In this document: in pieces, positions 20,001 through 29,625 of the stretch
Numbering within the stretch: the stretch's first letter is position 1
Layout of the letters: every line of letters begins with the position of its first letter
Assembly (NCBI GenBank): GCA_001005265.1
Contig: CP011392.1
Span: forward strand, 558,001 to 622,000
Length of the DNA: 64,000 bases
Direction: 5' to 3'
Source: Dehalogenimonas sp. WBC-2
GTDB taxonomy: Bacteria > Chloroflexota > Dehalococcoidia > Dehalococcoidales > Dehalococcoidaceae
Made by a program: the position numbers and the translations under genes
The notes under the pieces: generated by a model
Database searches by the model: none
What the model was told of the DNA's origin: nothing
What the model saw: the letters and a program-made list of their open reading frames with translations, nothing else

Positions 20001-20425
20001 AGGCTGACAAACCCGGAGCCGCAGCACGTTTAGGAGCCGCACGTGAGCTTCAGTCCAAACTCGCTGCCATTCTCGAAGGTGAGGCGCCGCTTGATATCTT
20101 CGTCCGATGGAAGCCCCTTAAGGACCAATCTCAGGGCTGGCACCCCGACTTCAATGATGGTATCCGTCAAAATGCACGCCCCTTCCTCCTCGCTGGAGAT
20201 GTCGGCAAACGCGGAGCAGGATTGTTCCGCGCCGTACCTCTTTCCCTGAAGGACAAGGATCGTGGCGCCGAACCTCAATGTTCCAAAGACGAATATCCTT
20301 GGTTTTGGTGTGAAGAAGAACCAAGGACCGATTCCTTGGGCGGGAAAGAATTCGTTGGCAACAGGTGGAACGATGTCCACCTCACACTCGCGGCTAAAAG
20401 AGCCGCGTTAGGAGATCTGCAATGA
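17036..20425 (+). CDS. pglX: BREX adenine-specific DNA methyltransferase PglX
   Basis: PglX (BrxX) methylates the N6 of adenine at a non-palindromic site to mark self DNA; it is needed for both modification and defence. The 1129-residue protein has the SAM-binding motif DPCMGSGHFLVFA near residues 303-315 and the catalytic motif as NVPYLGRG near residue 483, in place of the more usual NPPY. The C-terminal half, from about residue 750, should hold target recognition. It ends with an ATGA overlap into the sbcD-like gene. The NVPY form keeps the Asn and the Tyr and should be active, but this is untested. Confidence 0.92.
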   Translation: MPTLISKENRRLLEKVTAAARVLAEASCKAALENLAVHEGDYRDHMNVEQRKLRNRLRARGKALGQSRDPRTGLQDIHRLTESAAYEHWHRLLFTRFLTENHLLITDEANGFVPITLEECEELAPELGARDGFDLACRFASHTLPGVFRRDDPVLDLPIALNDQVELRKLLASLPSEVFRANDALGWTYQFWQAQRKDEVNASGKKIGADELAPVTQLFTEDYMVEFLLHNTLGAWWAGKIGPIKADNEEDARAQAALSARDSVPAITWPYLRFVQDERTKTWLPAAGTFDGWPKHARLIRLLDPCMGSGHFLVFALPPLVRLRMEEEKISVQAAVVAILKDNIHGLELDERCTQIAAFNVALTAWKLAGYQVLPSLNLACSGLAPSATEAEWVVLAGNNERASSGMVRLHSLFADAPVLGSLINPHAQTGDMFEAEFHELAPLLEKALGQETEDDTAHEMAVTARGLAKAAELLAGQFTLVITNVPYLGRGKQDDVLKVYCERVHPEAKADLATCFVERCLDFCAQGGSTALVTPQNWLFMGTYVELRQKLLVGSKWEFIGRLGPKGFQTPMWDFNIVLICLSRKNPIPSSKFFGLDVADNETPLDKQVALVSTNILLLKQNVQKNNPDATLRLEDASSLPLLSEYTLGVHGTNTKDSIRFIRKFWEIPLLLKEWSFGQTTTDTSMEYAGYHNIYFWEEGKGILYDLYRRGIAVLAGGLAWHKNGVLVSQMNRLPVALYIGTLFDQNSAAIVPKSAKDLPAIWAFCNSSEFNLEVRKIDQALKVTNNTLVKVPFDLNHWQKVASEKYPNGLPKPHSNDPTQWLFNGHPKGSGQPLHVAVARLLGYRWPRQTGSNFPDCPALGPDGLESFTDEDGIVCLPPLNREQPAAARLRQLLTVALGTFDEHALIATTGLKGSKSKTVEDWLRDEFFEQHSKLFHDRPFIWHLWDGRADGFHALVNYHKLDYSMLQKLTYSYLGNWIQQQADDAKADKPGAAARLGAARELQSKLAAILEGEAPLDIFVRWKPLKDQSQGWHPDFNDGIRQNARPFLLAGDVGKRGAGLFRAVPLSLKDKDRGAEPQCSKDEYPWFWCEEEPRTDSLGGKEFVGNRWNDVHLTLAAKRAALGDLQ

Positions 20426-21678
20426 TACGTTTCATCCACATCGCTGATGCCCACATTGACAGCCCGCTTAAAGGTCTGGAGGCGCATGAAGGGGCACCCG
20501 TTGATTTTCTCCGCGGCGCAACGCGACGGGCTTTCGTAAACCTGATCCAACTGGCAATTGATGAGAACATTGATTTTCTGGTTATTGCTGGTGATATCTA
20601 TGACGGAGATTGGAAGGATTATAGTACCGGCTTATTTTTCCGGGGACAGTTGGCTCGATTGCGCGACAAAGGCGTTCAGGTTTATATGATTGCGGGCAAT
20701 CATGACGCGGCCTCGGTGATTTCCAAGAAACTGAGCCTGCCAGATAATGTGCATGTCTTTTCCACTCGGACGCCGGAATCCATGGAAGTGGAGGGATTTC
20801 CCGTGGTGATTCATGGACGTGGATTCCCACACCGGGCTGTGCCCGAGAATCTGGTAGTTGATTATCCCGCTGCCGTGTCGAATAAGTTCAACATTGGGCT
20901 CCTGCACACCAGCCTGACCGGTCGCCCCGGTCACGACATCTACGCCCCGTGTTCGGAAACGGACCTGCGTCAGAAAGGCTATGGCTACTGGGCGCTCGGT
21001 CACGTTCACAAACCCGAGGTGATCAGTCAGAATCCCTGGATAGTGTTTGCAGGGAACTGTCAGGGACGGGATGTGGGAGAGGTAGGTCCACGCGGTTGCC
21101 GATTAGTGACGGTGAATGATTCCTTGGAGGTGGAGCATGCGGAGTGGCATGACCTGGATGTTGTCAGATGGCAGGTGCTTGAGATCGATCTCACTGGGGT
21201 TACAGAAGAATCAGAGGCACTCAGTCGCGTCACCAAATCGATGGCTGGCGCTGTCAGTGAAGCGGAGGGGCGATTAGTCGCTGCCAGAATTGTGTTCACT
21301 GGAGCCACACCTCTGCACGGTTCCCTTCACCGTGAAACGCATCGCTGGCACGCCGAATTGCTGGGTCGTGCCCAAGACCAGGGCGAGGAGGCCATCTGGA
21401 TTGAACAAGTCAAGGTTTTAACATCTCCAGTGTATAGCCTGGCACAACTTGCTGAGCGAGATGCTCTTACCAAAATCGTTCTTGAGACGCTGGAAGAAGC
21501 CAGAGTAGAACCGGGAAATATTCCTAACGAGATTAAAGAGATGCTCGAAGTTCTGCCTCCCGAAATCCGAAACGAAGTTGAATATGACTGGGAAGAAAGC
21601 CAAAAGGCGACAGCGATGGAGGATGTTCGAGCCATCATTCTGGATGCCTTGGGCACGAAGGGGGGTAGCGCGACATGA
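20422..21678 (+). CDS. SbcD/Mre11-like metallophosphoesterase (YhaO-like) embedded in BREX
   Basis: The 418-residue protein has every metal-binding motif of Mre11/SbcD nucleases: DAHID at residues 9-13, GDIYDG near 56, GNHD near 91, LHTS near 157 and GHVH near 192. Proteins of this group are Mn-dependent DNA nucleases working with an SMC-like ATPase. The general layout, with a short C-terminal extension after residue 250, resembles Bacillus YhaO. The gene overlaps pglX (ATGA) and the next gene (ATGA), so its expression is tied to BREX. The role within BREX is unknown; restriction or trimming of phage DNA is an inference. Confidence 0.9.
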   Translation: MIRFIHIADAHIDSPLKGLEAHEGAPVDFLRGATRRAFVNLIQLAIDENIDFLVIAGDIYDGDWKDYSTGLFFRGQLARLRDKGVQVYMIAGNHDAASVISKKLSLPDNVHVFSTRTPESMEVEGFPVVIHGRGFPHRAVPENLVVDYPAAVSNKFNIGLLHTSLTGRPGHDIYAPCSETDLRQKGYGYWALGHVHKPEVISQNPWIVFAGNCQGRDVGEVGPRGCRLVTVNDSLEVEHAEWHDLDVVRWQVLEIDLTGVTEESEALSRVTKSMAGAVSEAEGRLVAARIVFTGATPLHGSLHRETHRWHAELLGRAQDQGEEAIWIEQVKVLTSPVYSLAQLAERDALTKIVLETLEEARVEPGNIPNEIKEMLEVLPPEIRNEVEYDWEESQKATAMEDVRAIILDALGTKGGSAT

Positions 21679-24600
21679 GATTTGATCGATTACACATCCC
21701 GGCCTTCGGACCTTTTACCGATCTGGAGCTCAAGTTCCCCGCTCAGGGCGGTGATCTCCATGTCATCTACGGATCCAACGAAGCGGGTAAGAGTTCTCTG
21801 CTTCGCGCTTTTCGCGATCTGCTCTTCGGTATCCATGCTCAATCGTCCGACAGTTTCGTGCATGACTATAAAAAATTACGAATCATGGGAGATATAGTCA
21901 GTCGGGCCGGGGAACGGCTTACCTTTCAACGGCGCAAAGGAAACAAAAATACCTTGCTGGATGTCGATGGCAATGAATTGCCGGATAACGCCCTTATCCC
22001 TTTTCTGGGCAGTGTGGATCAGGAATACTTTTCCACGATGTTTGGCCTTGGGACGAGGGAACTTCGCGAAGGAGCAACAGAACTACTCCGTGGGGATGGA
22101 GATATCGGTAAAGCTCTTTTCTCGGCCAGTATGGGTGGAACCCCAGTTCAACGGGTCCTGGAGACACTGACGGCAGAATCAGACCGTCTTTTCAAGGGTC
22201 GTTCTACAACCAGTGTATCGATTCGCCCGGCGGCAAATGGGTACATTGATTTTCTACATAAAAGCCGCGGTGCCGTCGTAAGTCCTGAGGCGTGGGAGGA
22301 GATTGAAAAAGAATTGGCGACAGCTGAGGAGGCTAAGGCCAAACTGGAAGGTGAAATTTTAGCTTTTACTGGAGACCTGGAATGGATTTCCCGTTGTGAA
22401 GATGCGCTTCCCACCGCGGGACGTTTAAGTGAGGAGATGCGAAAACTGGAAGTGCTTCCTTCAATGCCCAATGTTTCCTCCGATTTCGTCGAGCGGGCGC
22501 GAGCCGCCCGGAAAGCAACCGGCGAAGCTCATGCAGAAGTCAACCGCCTCACGTCTCAGATCGCCAAACTTGAAGAACAATTGGCAGGTTGCCAGACCTC
22601 GCCGACCTTGCTGGCTGAGGCCGACGCTATGGATCGTTTGCATCAGGACCTTAGCGTTTATAGGGATCGTAAGAATTCCCTGACCGACCTGGAAACCGAA
22701 TTGGCAGGACTTGAAGCGACTCTGCGGGCGGGCATGCAAAATCTGGAGCTAACTGGTAGTCTGTCTGAACTCGAAACACTGCGGCTCGGCAGTGCCGTTC
22801 GGCTAGCCTGCGAGGAGGTAGCCGATGATTTTCAAAAGGCACTGGATGAGCGCAAGAAAAACAAAGAGAAGACAGAAGACCTTAAGACGCAGATCAAAAC
22901 TCTGGAAACGCAGTTGCAGGCTCTGCCGGAAACCGACCTTACCAATCTCCGGGAGACCTTATCCGTAGCGGCAGCAGCCACTGAGGCCAACCGCACGCTT
23001 TCGGCCAGCGAATCTGAGGTAAAACGCCTCACCCTTGAAGCAAGTGATCACCATCGGGAGTTGACCGGCGCCCCAAACGACTTGGACACGACGGGAAGCC
23101 TTTCAGTTCCTACCAAAGCGACCATCCGCCGAATCGGCGAGGAAATGGACGGGATAAATCGGGATATCAAGAGCGAGGAAACCAAAATCCTTGACGGGGA
23201 AAAACGGATAGAGGCCCTTCAAGCCGAACTTGGTCGGATGGGGCGCCGTGGAGAATTACCCTCCGAACAGACTCTCCGTAAAGCCAGAGAACATCGAGAT
23301 CATGGCTGGAACCTTGTGCTGGCAGAGTGGAAAGGCAACGGCAGCGAGGAAGAATTAATCCCAGGCACACCTCTCGAGGGAGCCTTTCCACAAACGATTG
23401 TCCAAGCTGACGACATTGCGGATCAACTCCGTGAACAGGCTGAAGCTGTGGCTCAGGCGGAGGAAAAGCGTTTCCAGATAACCCTATCTGAAAAACAGCG
23501 CCACGAGGGGCAAGAGAAATTATTGAAACTCCAGAGCAAGCGGAGGGAATGCCAGACCTCATGGGAAGCGGCATGGCTGCCAAGCGGAATTTCGCCGCGG
23601 GCTCCGGCCGAAATGGAGGAATGGCGAGAAGCGTTGAGAAAGTTCAAAGACCTTCTGCTTCAATTGAGAGTTGCCGAGGAAACATTCCAACAGAAAAACA
23701 TCCAGGTCCAAAACGCCAAGGAACAGCTCGCCACTGTTCTCTCCGACTCTGTAGAAAAAGAGTTTACGTTGCTTTTCGACAAAGCCAGAAGGCGAGTCCA
23801 GCAAGGTGAACAGGCAACAGGTCGAAGAATCGAGGTGATCAATCAACTCCAAGGACTGAAGAGTCCATTGGAAACCCTTGAGCAATACAATGCACGGTTC
23901 GCAACTGCGGTCGATGTTGCGATGAACAAGTGGGAGACACAGTGTCAGATAGTTGGCATGCCGAAAAACATGTCCCCCAAGCCTGGCCTAGTTCTGTTGC
24001 AGGAACGAAAAGAACTCCTCGCGAAATTCGACAGCTGGAAGGAAGCATCTACCAAATCGCAGAGAACTAAGGATGCAATCGGTCAGTACGAACAAGACAT
24101 AAACGAAAAAGCCGTCGCCCTTGGCGCCAGAGGAGATACCACCGAGGCTCAGGAAATTGATTTGTGGAATACGTTGGCTAAAGCCCGCGACAACCAAACG
24201 CGCCGTGAGCAACTTGTTGGCCAAATCAAAGAAGCAAAAAGCACCCTTGGGGAGAATCAGGCATCCTATAACCAAGCGGTTCAAGCGTTTGAAGAGCTGA
24301 TCAACCTGGCGAAGCTTGAAACGGCTGAAGCGCTGGAGCCGTTGCTTGCGAATTTGGAGTTACGCGACAAAGTGAAGAGTCAGATTGCCAACTTCCGTGA
24401 CACTCTAAGCGGCCTCGCTCGTGGCCAAACAGTGGACGACTTCCTCGGCCGCATCAGGGAGGAAGATATCGAGGCCCTTCCCCGAAGGAAGGGCACGCTC
24501 CAGAGCCGGAAACAGGAACAGGAAGCAGCGCTCCAGACGGTGCGCGACACCCTGTATGCACTCAAAGGCCAGAGGCAAACGCTCGAAGTTGCCGGAGATG

Positions 24601-25160
24601 CCGCCGCGAACTATCGGCAGCAGGCCGAATCTTGCGCGGCGCGATTGAAGCAAGATGCTTCACGTTTTGTCCGTCTGCGTTTGGCTGCGCATTTCCTGCA
24701 GACTCAGATTGAGCGGTTCCGGAAGGAACATCAAGGCCCATTGCTGGAAAAATCGGGCCAAGTCTTTCAGAGTATAACTCGGGGCGCGTTCTGCGGGCTG
24801 GGCGCGGAGTTCAATGCTGATGATATCCCTATCCTGGTGGGTTTGCGCCCAGATGCGCCTTCAGTCTCTATTGTAGGAATGAGTGACGGCTCGCGGGATC
24901 AACTCTTTCTAGCACTTCGTCTGGCTGCGTTGGATCAATATCTTGAGAAACATGAGCCTATGCCCCTTATACTGGATGATTTGCTGATCACTTGTGACAA
25001 CGACCGTGCCGCTGCGATTCTCCCGCAACTGGCCACATTGGCCCAGCGCACCCAAATATTTCTCTTCACCCACCACGATCACCTCGTCGAACTTTGCCGC
25101 AAAACCCTGGGTGAGGACACTTTTCATCTCCACCAACTGAACACACTAACCTCAGAGTAA
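21675..25160 (+). CDS. SbcC/Rad50-like SMC ATPase (YhaN-like) embedded in BREX
   Basis: The 1161-residue protein has a split ABC-type ATPase: P-loop GSNEAGKSS near residue 33, long central coiled coil (about 200-1000, rich in E, K, L and Q), signature SDGSRDQLFLALR near 1068, Walker B LILDDLL near 1097 and a switch His in FTHHDHL near 1134. The N-terminal GRGDGDIGKALFSASMGG-like region (here LLRGDGDIGKALF) is typical of the YhaN branch. I see no CxxC zinc hook. It is coupled by ATGA to the SbcD-like gene, so the two should form one complex. It is followed after 15 bases by pglZ. Confidence 0.9.
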   Translation: MRFDRLHIPAFGPFTDLELKFPAQGGDLHVIYGSNEAGKSSLLRAFRDLLFGIHAQSSDSFVHDYKKLRIMGDIVSRAGERLTFQRRKGNKNTLLDVDGNELPDNALIPFLGSVDQEYFSTMFGLGTRELREGATELLRGDGDIGKALFSASMGGTPVQRVLETLTAESDRLFKGRSTTSVSIRPAANGYIDFLHKSRGAVVSPEAWEEIEKELATAEEAKAKLEGEILAFTGDLEWISRCEDALPTAGRLSEEMRKLEVLPSMPNVSSDFVERARAARKATGEAHAEVNRLTSQIAKLEEQLAGCQTSPTLLAEADAMDRLHQDLSVYRDRKNSLTDLETELAGLEATLRAGMQNLELTGSLSELETLRLGSAVRLACEEVADDFQKALDERKKNKEKTEDLKTQIKTLETQLQALPETDLTNLRETLSVAAAATEANRTLSASESEVKRLTLEASDHHRELTGAPNDLDTTGSLSVPTKATIRRIGEEMDGINRDIKSEETKILDGEKRIEALQAELGRMGRRGELPSEQTLRKAREHRDHGWNLVLAEWKGNGSEEELIPGTPLEGAFPQTIVQADDIADQLREQAEAVAQAEEKRFQITLSEKQRHEGQEKLLKLQSKRRECQTSWEAAWLPSGISPRAPAEMEEWREALRKFKDLLLQLRVAEETFQQKNIQVQNAKEQLATVLSDSVEKEFTLLFDKARRRVQQGEQATGRRIEVINQLQGLKSPLETLEQYNARFATAVDVAMNKWETQCQIVGMPKNMSPKPGLVLLQERKELLAKFDSWKEASTKSQRTKDAIGQYEQDINEKAVALGARGDTTEAQEIDLWNTLAKARDNQTRREQLVGQIKEAKSTLGENQASYNQAVQAFEELINLAKLETAEALEPLLANLELRDKVKSQIANFRDTLSGLARGQTVDDFLGRIREEDIEALPRRKGTLQSRKQEQEAALQTVRDTLYALKGQRQTLEVAGDAAANYRQQAESCAARLKQDASRFVRLRLAAHFLQTQIERFRKEHQGPLLEKSGQVFQSITRGAFCGLGAEFNADDIPILVGLRPDAPSVSIVGMSDGSRDQLFLALRLAALDQYLEKHEPMPLILDDLLITCDNDRAAAILPQLATLAQRTQIFLFTHHDHLVELCRKTLGEDTFHLHQLNTLTSE

Positions 25161-25175
25161 AAGGCGATTAACACC

Positions 25176-27479
25176 ATGACTATTCTTGAATCCATCTTCC
25201 AATCCCTTCGGAAGGCGGCCTCATACAACAAGCACGAATTAGCTGCACCACGGGTCATCCTATGGCCTGACGAGGAACGGTTGTGGACACAATGTTTCGA
25301 GCCGCTACCGGCGAGCTTTCCCTCTCTTTGGTCGCTCGGAGATTACGCTCCTGAGAAAAAGACCGGCCCGGCGGCTTGGTTGCGATTCCAACTGGAAAAG
25401 CAGGCCGGAAACGATATCCCGATAATTTACCTTCCAGCTATTGGACGCGCCGCTTTCCGTAGCGCAGACCAGTGCCCGATCAAAGCAAAGCATTTATTTG
25501 CGCTCCAGTTCCAAGGGCAATTCTGGACACAAAAGAACGGAAAGGACTGGACCCCATTTGCTTTCCTGTCGAGCGGGGATGGCGGGCTGGGGCTTGAAGT
25601 TGCCTCAGATCAAGACACGAAAAAAGCCATTCAGGAATGTCTTCGGGAATTACTGGAAGTTGAGGTAGATGCACTCAAGGGACGCAAGCTCGACGCTGGA
25701 GACTTCCGGGCTATCGTCATGAAGGATCCCGCGCAGACGCTTCTACGATGGATGGGAAATCCGCACAAAACTAGGATGGAACTTGAAAAACTCGGATCGG
25801 ATTGGGTCAGTTTCCGGGCAGTATGCCGGGATATCTATCACTTCGATCCAGAGAAGGATGGAGCGATTACTGCGGCCGAAAAACTGTCCTGTAGCAATGC
25901 TGCCTGGACGCTTGTTTGGCGACGTTACAAAGAAGCCCCCCGTGCCTATCCGGGTGTTGAGAAGTTGCTGGATTCTACGGAACAGCTCACCCTTTTTGAA
26001 CCCACGAGTGAGTATAAGCCGGGCTCGAATCGACAAGCGGAAGAAGGTTTGGAAAAAGAACTCCTCTCGTTGTCGTCGGCCTCCCATAAAGAGGCAATCA
26101 CAAAAATCAAGGTCTTGGCCGATGAACATGCCCAGCGCTCCACCTGGGTCTGGGCAGCCTTGGGGGAATCACCATTAGCTACAGCCATAGGTCATTTGCG
26201 GGATATGACTGAGGTCATACAGACGTCCGGAAATCCTTCCACTTGGGAAGCCCTTGCTGATTATTATTCAAAAATTGGTTGGAGAGCCGACCGAAGCATG
26301 CTGAGGGCTTTGGATGTCGCCAGATCGCCTTCTGCTACCAAGGCGGTAACAACCGCCATCCGAGCGATATATCTCCCATGGCTTGAAAAACTTGCCGCAC
26401 TCACTCAGACCTTAGCGGCTTCTTATCCGACAACCGGACCCAAGACTTGTCGTGTCTTAACTGTGGAAGAGAGTACGGTCTATCTTTTTGTTGATGGTCT
26501 CCGCATGGATTTGGCAAAAGACCTCGAGGAAAAACTTACTTCCTCCGGATTGGAGGTGAACAATTGGTATGAATGGTCAGCATTGCCAACGGTTACCGAG
26601 ACAGCTAAATTTGCTTGGATGCCGCTTGCAGAAAAACTGGGGGGACCGCTGGAAGGAGAGGGTTTCGAGCCTAAAGATGTATCAAACGGGAAGTCGATCA
26701 CTCACCCACGGTTCAAGCAACTTATCGAAGCACTTGGAATGCCATTCCTAGTATTTGATGGAACCTTATTCCCAACGGAGTGCGCTTGGTCTGAATTCGG
26801 TTCGATTGATACACGTGGCCATAATGAAGGCATGAAGATCGCATGGAGGGTTGAAGAAGAACTCATAGCGTTGCATCAGCGAATACTAGACCTTCTTCAC
26901 ATTGGGTGGACAAAAGTCAAAGTAATCACCGACCATGGTTGGCTCATGCTTCCCGGTGGGTTGCCTAAAACTGAGTTGCCCAAACATCTTACTTCATCCC
27001 GATGGGGTCGTTGCGCAATTCCAAATGCGGGCGCACAACACGGTTTTCCAATGACCTCATGGTTTTGGGATTCTGCTGAAGCGGTCGTACTCGCACCCGG
27101 AGTGACCTGTTTCACCGCAGGCTTGGAATATGCTCATGGCGGACTCACTTTGCAGGAAGCATTGATTCCTGCTTTGTCAATTTCAGTCAGTGAGACCAGC
27201 GACACCAAAGCCATTGTTCTGAAAGAAATAAAGTGGTCCGGCCTAAGATTGAACGCGATCTTCGAAGGTGCTCAAGGGCTTACCGTTGATATTCGCAGCA
27301 AAGCCGCCGATGCTGGCACCAGCTTGACTATATCTCCGGTGATTGCAACGGCTACCGGCCAAAAAACCAGCCTCCTTGTTGCAGATGATGACGCCCTTGG
27401 TTTAGCGGCTTTTCTCGTTATCGTCGACCAACAAGGCCAGCCCGTTTTCAAGCAACCCATTGTGATTGGAGAAAACTAA
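25176..27479 (+). CDS. pglZ: BREX phosphatase-domain protein PglZ
   Basis: PglZ is a core BREX protein with an alkaline-phosphatase-superfamily domain. The 767-residue protein has the metal-binding motif LFVDGLRMD near residue 436, SALPTVTETAKFAW near 465 and the second motif ITDHGWLMLPGG near 583. The N-terminal half is helical and family-specific. Its usual position in type I BREX is directly after pglX; here the SbcD/SbcC-like pair separates them. It ends 2 bases before brxL. Confidence 0.93.
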   Translation: MTILESIFQSLRKAASYNKHELAAPRVILWPDEERLWTQCFEPLPASFPSLWSLGDYAPEKKTGPAAWLRFQLEKQAGNDIPIIYLPAIGRAAFRSADQCPIKAKHLFALQFQGQFWTQKNGKDWTPFAFLSSGDGGLGLEVASDQDTKKAIQECLRELLEVEVDALKGRKLDAGDFRAIVMKDPAQTLLRWMGNPHKTRMELEKLGSDWVSFRAVCRDIYHFDPEKDGAITAAEKLSCSNAAWTLVWRRYKEAPRAYPGVEKLLDSTEQLTLFEPTSEYKPGSNRQAEEGLEKELLSLSSASHKEAITKIKVLADEHAQRSTWVWAALGESPLATAIGHLRDMTEVIQTSGNPSTWEALADYYSKIGWRADRSMLRALDVARSPSATKAVTTAIRAIYLPWLEKLAALTQTLAASYPTTGPKTCRVLTVEESTVYLFVDGLRMDLAKDLEEKLTSSGLEVNNWYEWSALPTVTETAKFAWMPLAEKLGGPLEGEGFEPKDVSNGKSITHPRFKQLIEALGMPFLVFDGTLFPTECAWSEFGSIDTRGHNEGMKIAWRVEEELIALHQRILDLLHIGWTKVKVITDHGWLMLPGGLPKTELPKHLTSSRWGRCAIPNAGAQHGFPMTSWFWDSAEAVVLAPGVTCFTAGLEYAHGGLTLQEALIPALSISVSETSDTKAIVLKEIKWSGLRLNAIFEGAQGLTVDIRSKAADAGTSLTISPVIATATGQKTSLLVADDDALGLAAFLVIVDQQGQPVFKQPIVIGEN

Positions 27480-27480
27480 C

Positions 27481-29526
27481 ATGCAACTCGATCCGCTAGA
27501 CCAAATCGCTGCCAAGGCGTTTGAAGGATACCTCGTTCGCAAAGATCTCGTACGCAAATTCAAAGGACAGTACCCGGTACCTACCTATGTTGCAGAGTTT
27601 CTTCTCGGGCGCTACTGCGCCAGTGTTGAGGAGGGAGAGATACAGGAAGGGCTCGCCATAGTCCAGCGACAGTTAGCCAGCCGGACTGTCCGGGCGGGTG
27701 AGGAAGAATTGTTTAAAGCCCGAGCTAAAGAACAGGGACGAGTAAAGCTTATCGATTTGATCAAGGCTAGGTTGGATGCCAAGAATGATTGCTTTGTAGC
27801 AGAACTCCCAAGTCTACGGCTTAATGATGTTCGGATTTCTGATGACCTGGTACATACGCATGACCGTATGTTGACAGGAGGATTTTACGCTGAAGTAGAT
27901 CTCACCTATGACCCCACCATCGCAGAAGAAAAAAGCGGCCATCCTTTCGGCATTGAGTCCCTTCGCGAAATCCAACTCTCGAAGAGTGATGTCCTGGAGA
28001 TATTATGCAAAGGGAGAATACTATTTACGTTCAAGGAGTGGAGAGACCTACTCATTCGTAGCATAGGGCTGGAGCCATCAATTCTCGGAGAACGAACGTG
28101 TGATGTGTTACTTCTTCGCATGGTGCCTTTTGTCGAGAACAACTACAACGCGGTAGAACTTGGCCCCCGTGGTACTGGTAAAAGTCACTTGTATCAACAG
28201 GTATCGCCTTATGCTCATTTGGTTTCAGGTGGCAAAGCTACTGTGGCAAAAATGTTTGTTAACAATGCCAATGGACAGCGTGGCCTCGTCTGTCAGTACG
28301 ATGTAGTGTGCTTCGACGAGATCTCGGGTGTTTCTTTCGACCAAAAAGACGGTGTGAATATCATGAAGGGTTATATGGAGTCTGGTGAGTTTAGCCGTGG
28401 CAAAGAAAGCATTCGCGGGTTTGGCGGAATAGTGATGGTGGGTAACTTTGACGTCGACGTGGAACATCAACAGCGCATAGGACATCTATTGGGGCCACTT
28501 CCACAGGAGATGCGTGACGACACAGCCTTCATGGATCGTATTCACTCATACATTCCGGGTTGGGATGTTCCAAAAGTAAACCGGGAGCAATTAACCGACC
28601 ATTTTGGCTTGGTAAGTGATTTCCTTTCATCTTGTTGGAACCATCTGCGGGTTCAAAGCCGGGTTAACAAACTCCAAGGGCGTATACAATTTGGTGGAGC
28701 CTTAAGCGGTCGAGATACATCGTCCACACACAAAACTATGAGCGGGCTGCTCAAACTCATGTTTCCAGATTCTAGAGTAGATGTTCCGGATGACGCCATT
28801 GAATGGGCTGCCAGGCTTGCCTTAGAAAGTCGTCGCAGAGTGAAGGAGCAGCAAAAACGCATCGGTGCCGCCGAATTCCGAAACACTCATTTCAGCTTTA
28901 CTATTATTCCCGATGGCATGGAGCAATTCGTGTCGACACCTGAACTCCGGAGCGAGAACAGCATCGGCAGCGACCCGCTCCCTGCCGGTCAAGTATGGGC
29001 ATTATCACCCGGGGGTATAGATGAAAATCCTGGACTATTTCGCATTGAGGTCACTGAAGGACCAGGAGGTGGGGTCAAGATTTTAAATCAAAGCCCTCCG
29101 GGACCACTAAAGGAGAGTGTGCATTGTGCTGCGCAGAATCTCTATACAAGGGCAAAAGAACTAGTTGGTGATCGTGATCCGCGTTCTCATGAATTCACTA
29201 TCCAATTTCGAGCTTATGATGCCAACAAGGGTGCCACGGCAACTGGAATTCCTATTTTGCTTGCCATGTGTTCGGCGCTTGTAGAGCGCAGCCTCGAAGG
29301 TGGGCTTGTTATCGTCGGCGGGCTTAATCTCGGTGGATCAGTTGAACCTGTGTATAATGCTATAAGCATCGTTGAATTGGCTGCCGACAAAGGTGCACAA
29401 AAAATACTAATGCCAGTTTCAGTGCGCAAACAACTTTTCGAACTCCCTGATGACTTGGCCACTAAAGTGACCATTATTTATTACGCGGACACGAAGGACG
29501 CCTTGCTTAAGGCCTTAAACGATTAG
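27481..29526 (+). CDS. brxL: BREX Lon-like AAA protein BrxL
   Basis: BrxL is the last core gene of type I BREX, an MCM-like AAA ring with a Lon-like C-terminal domain. P-loop GPRGTGKSHL lies near residue 227 and Walker B FDEISG near 277. The C-terminal domain (about 575-680) resembles Lon (GGLNLGGSVEPVYNAISIVELA) but the usual PSAG serine position reads TATG and the lysine position in the GGLKEK motif reads P, so protease activity looks lost. A TTG at 27466 would overlap pglZ, but ATG 27481 with a GGAG site is the better start (681 residues). Confidence 0.92.
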   Translation: MQLDPLDQIAAKAFEGYLVRKDLVRKFKGQYPVPTYVAEFLLGRYCASVEEGEIQEGLAIVQRQLASRTVRAGEEELFKARAKEQGRVKLIDLIKARLDAKNDCFVAELPSLRLNDVRISDDLVHTHDRMLTGGFYAEVDLTYDPTIAEEKSGHPFGIESLREIQLSKSDVLEILCKGRILFTFKEWRDLLIRSIGLEPSILGERTCDVLLLRMVPFVENNYNAVELGPRGTGKSHLYQQVSPYAHLVSGGKATVAKMFVNNANGQRGLVCQYDVVCFDEISGVSFDQKDGVNIMKGYMESGEFSRGKESIRGFGGIVMVGNFDVDVEHQQRIGHLLGPLPQEMRDDTAFMDRIHSYIPGWDVPKVNREQLTDHFGLVSDFLSSCWNHLRVQSRVNKLQGRIQFGGALSGRDTSSTHKTMSGLLKLMFPDSRVDVPDDAIEWAARLALESRRRVKEQQKRIGAAEFRNTHFSFTIIPDGMEQFVSTPELRSENSIGSDPLPAGQVWALSPGGIDENPGLFRIEVTEGPGGGVKILNQSPPGPLKESVHCAAQNLYTRAKELVGDRDPRSHEFTIQFRAYDANKGATATGIPILLAMCSALVERSLEGGLVIVGGLNLGGSVEPVYNAISIVELAADKGAQKILMPVSVRKQLFELPDDLATKVTIIYYADTKDALLKALND

Positions 29527-29625
29527 ACTCTAAATTAGCAATGAGGATATGCTATGGTGATACTTTTCGCTGATTTCAGATGGCTGGCAGGTACCGTATT
29601 CGTCCTTATGTACACTAGTGAATAA

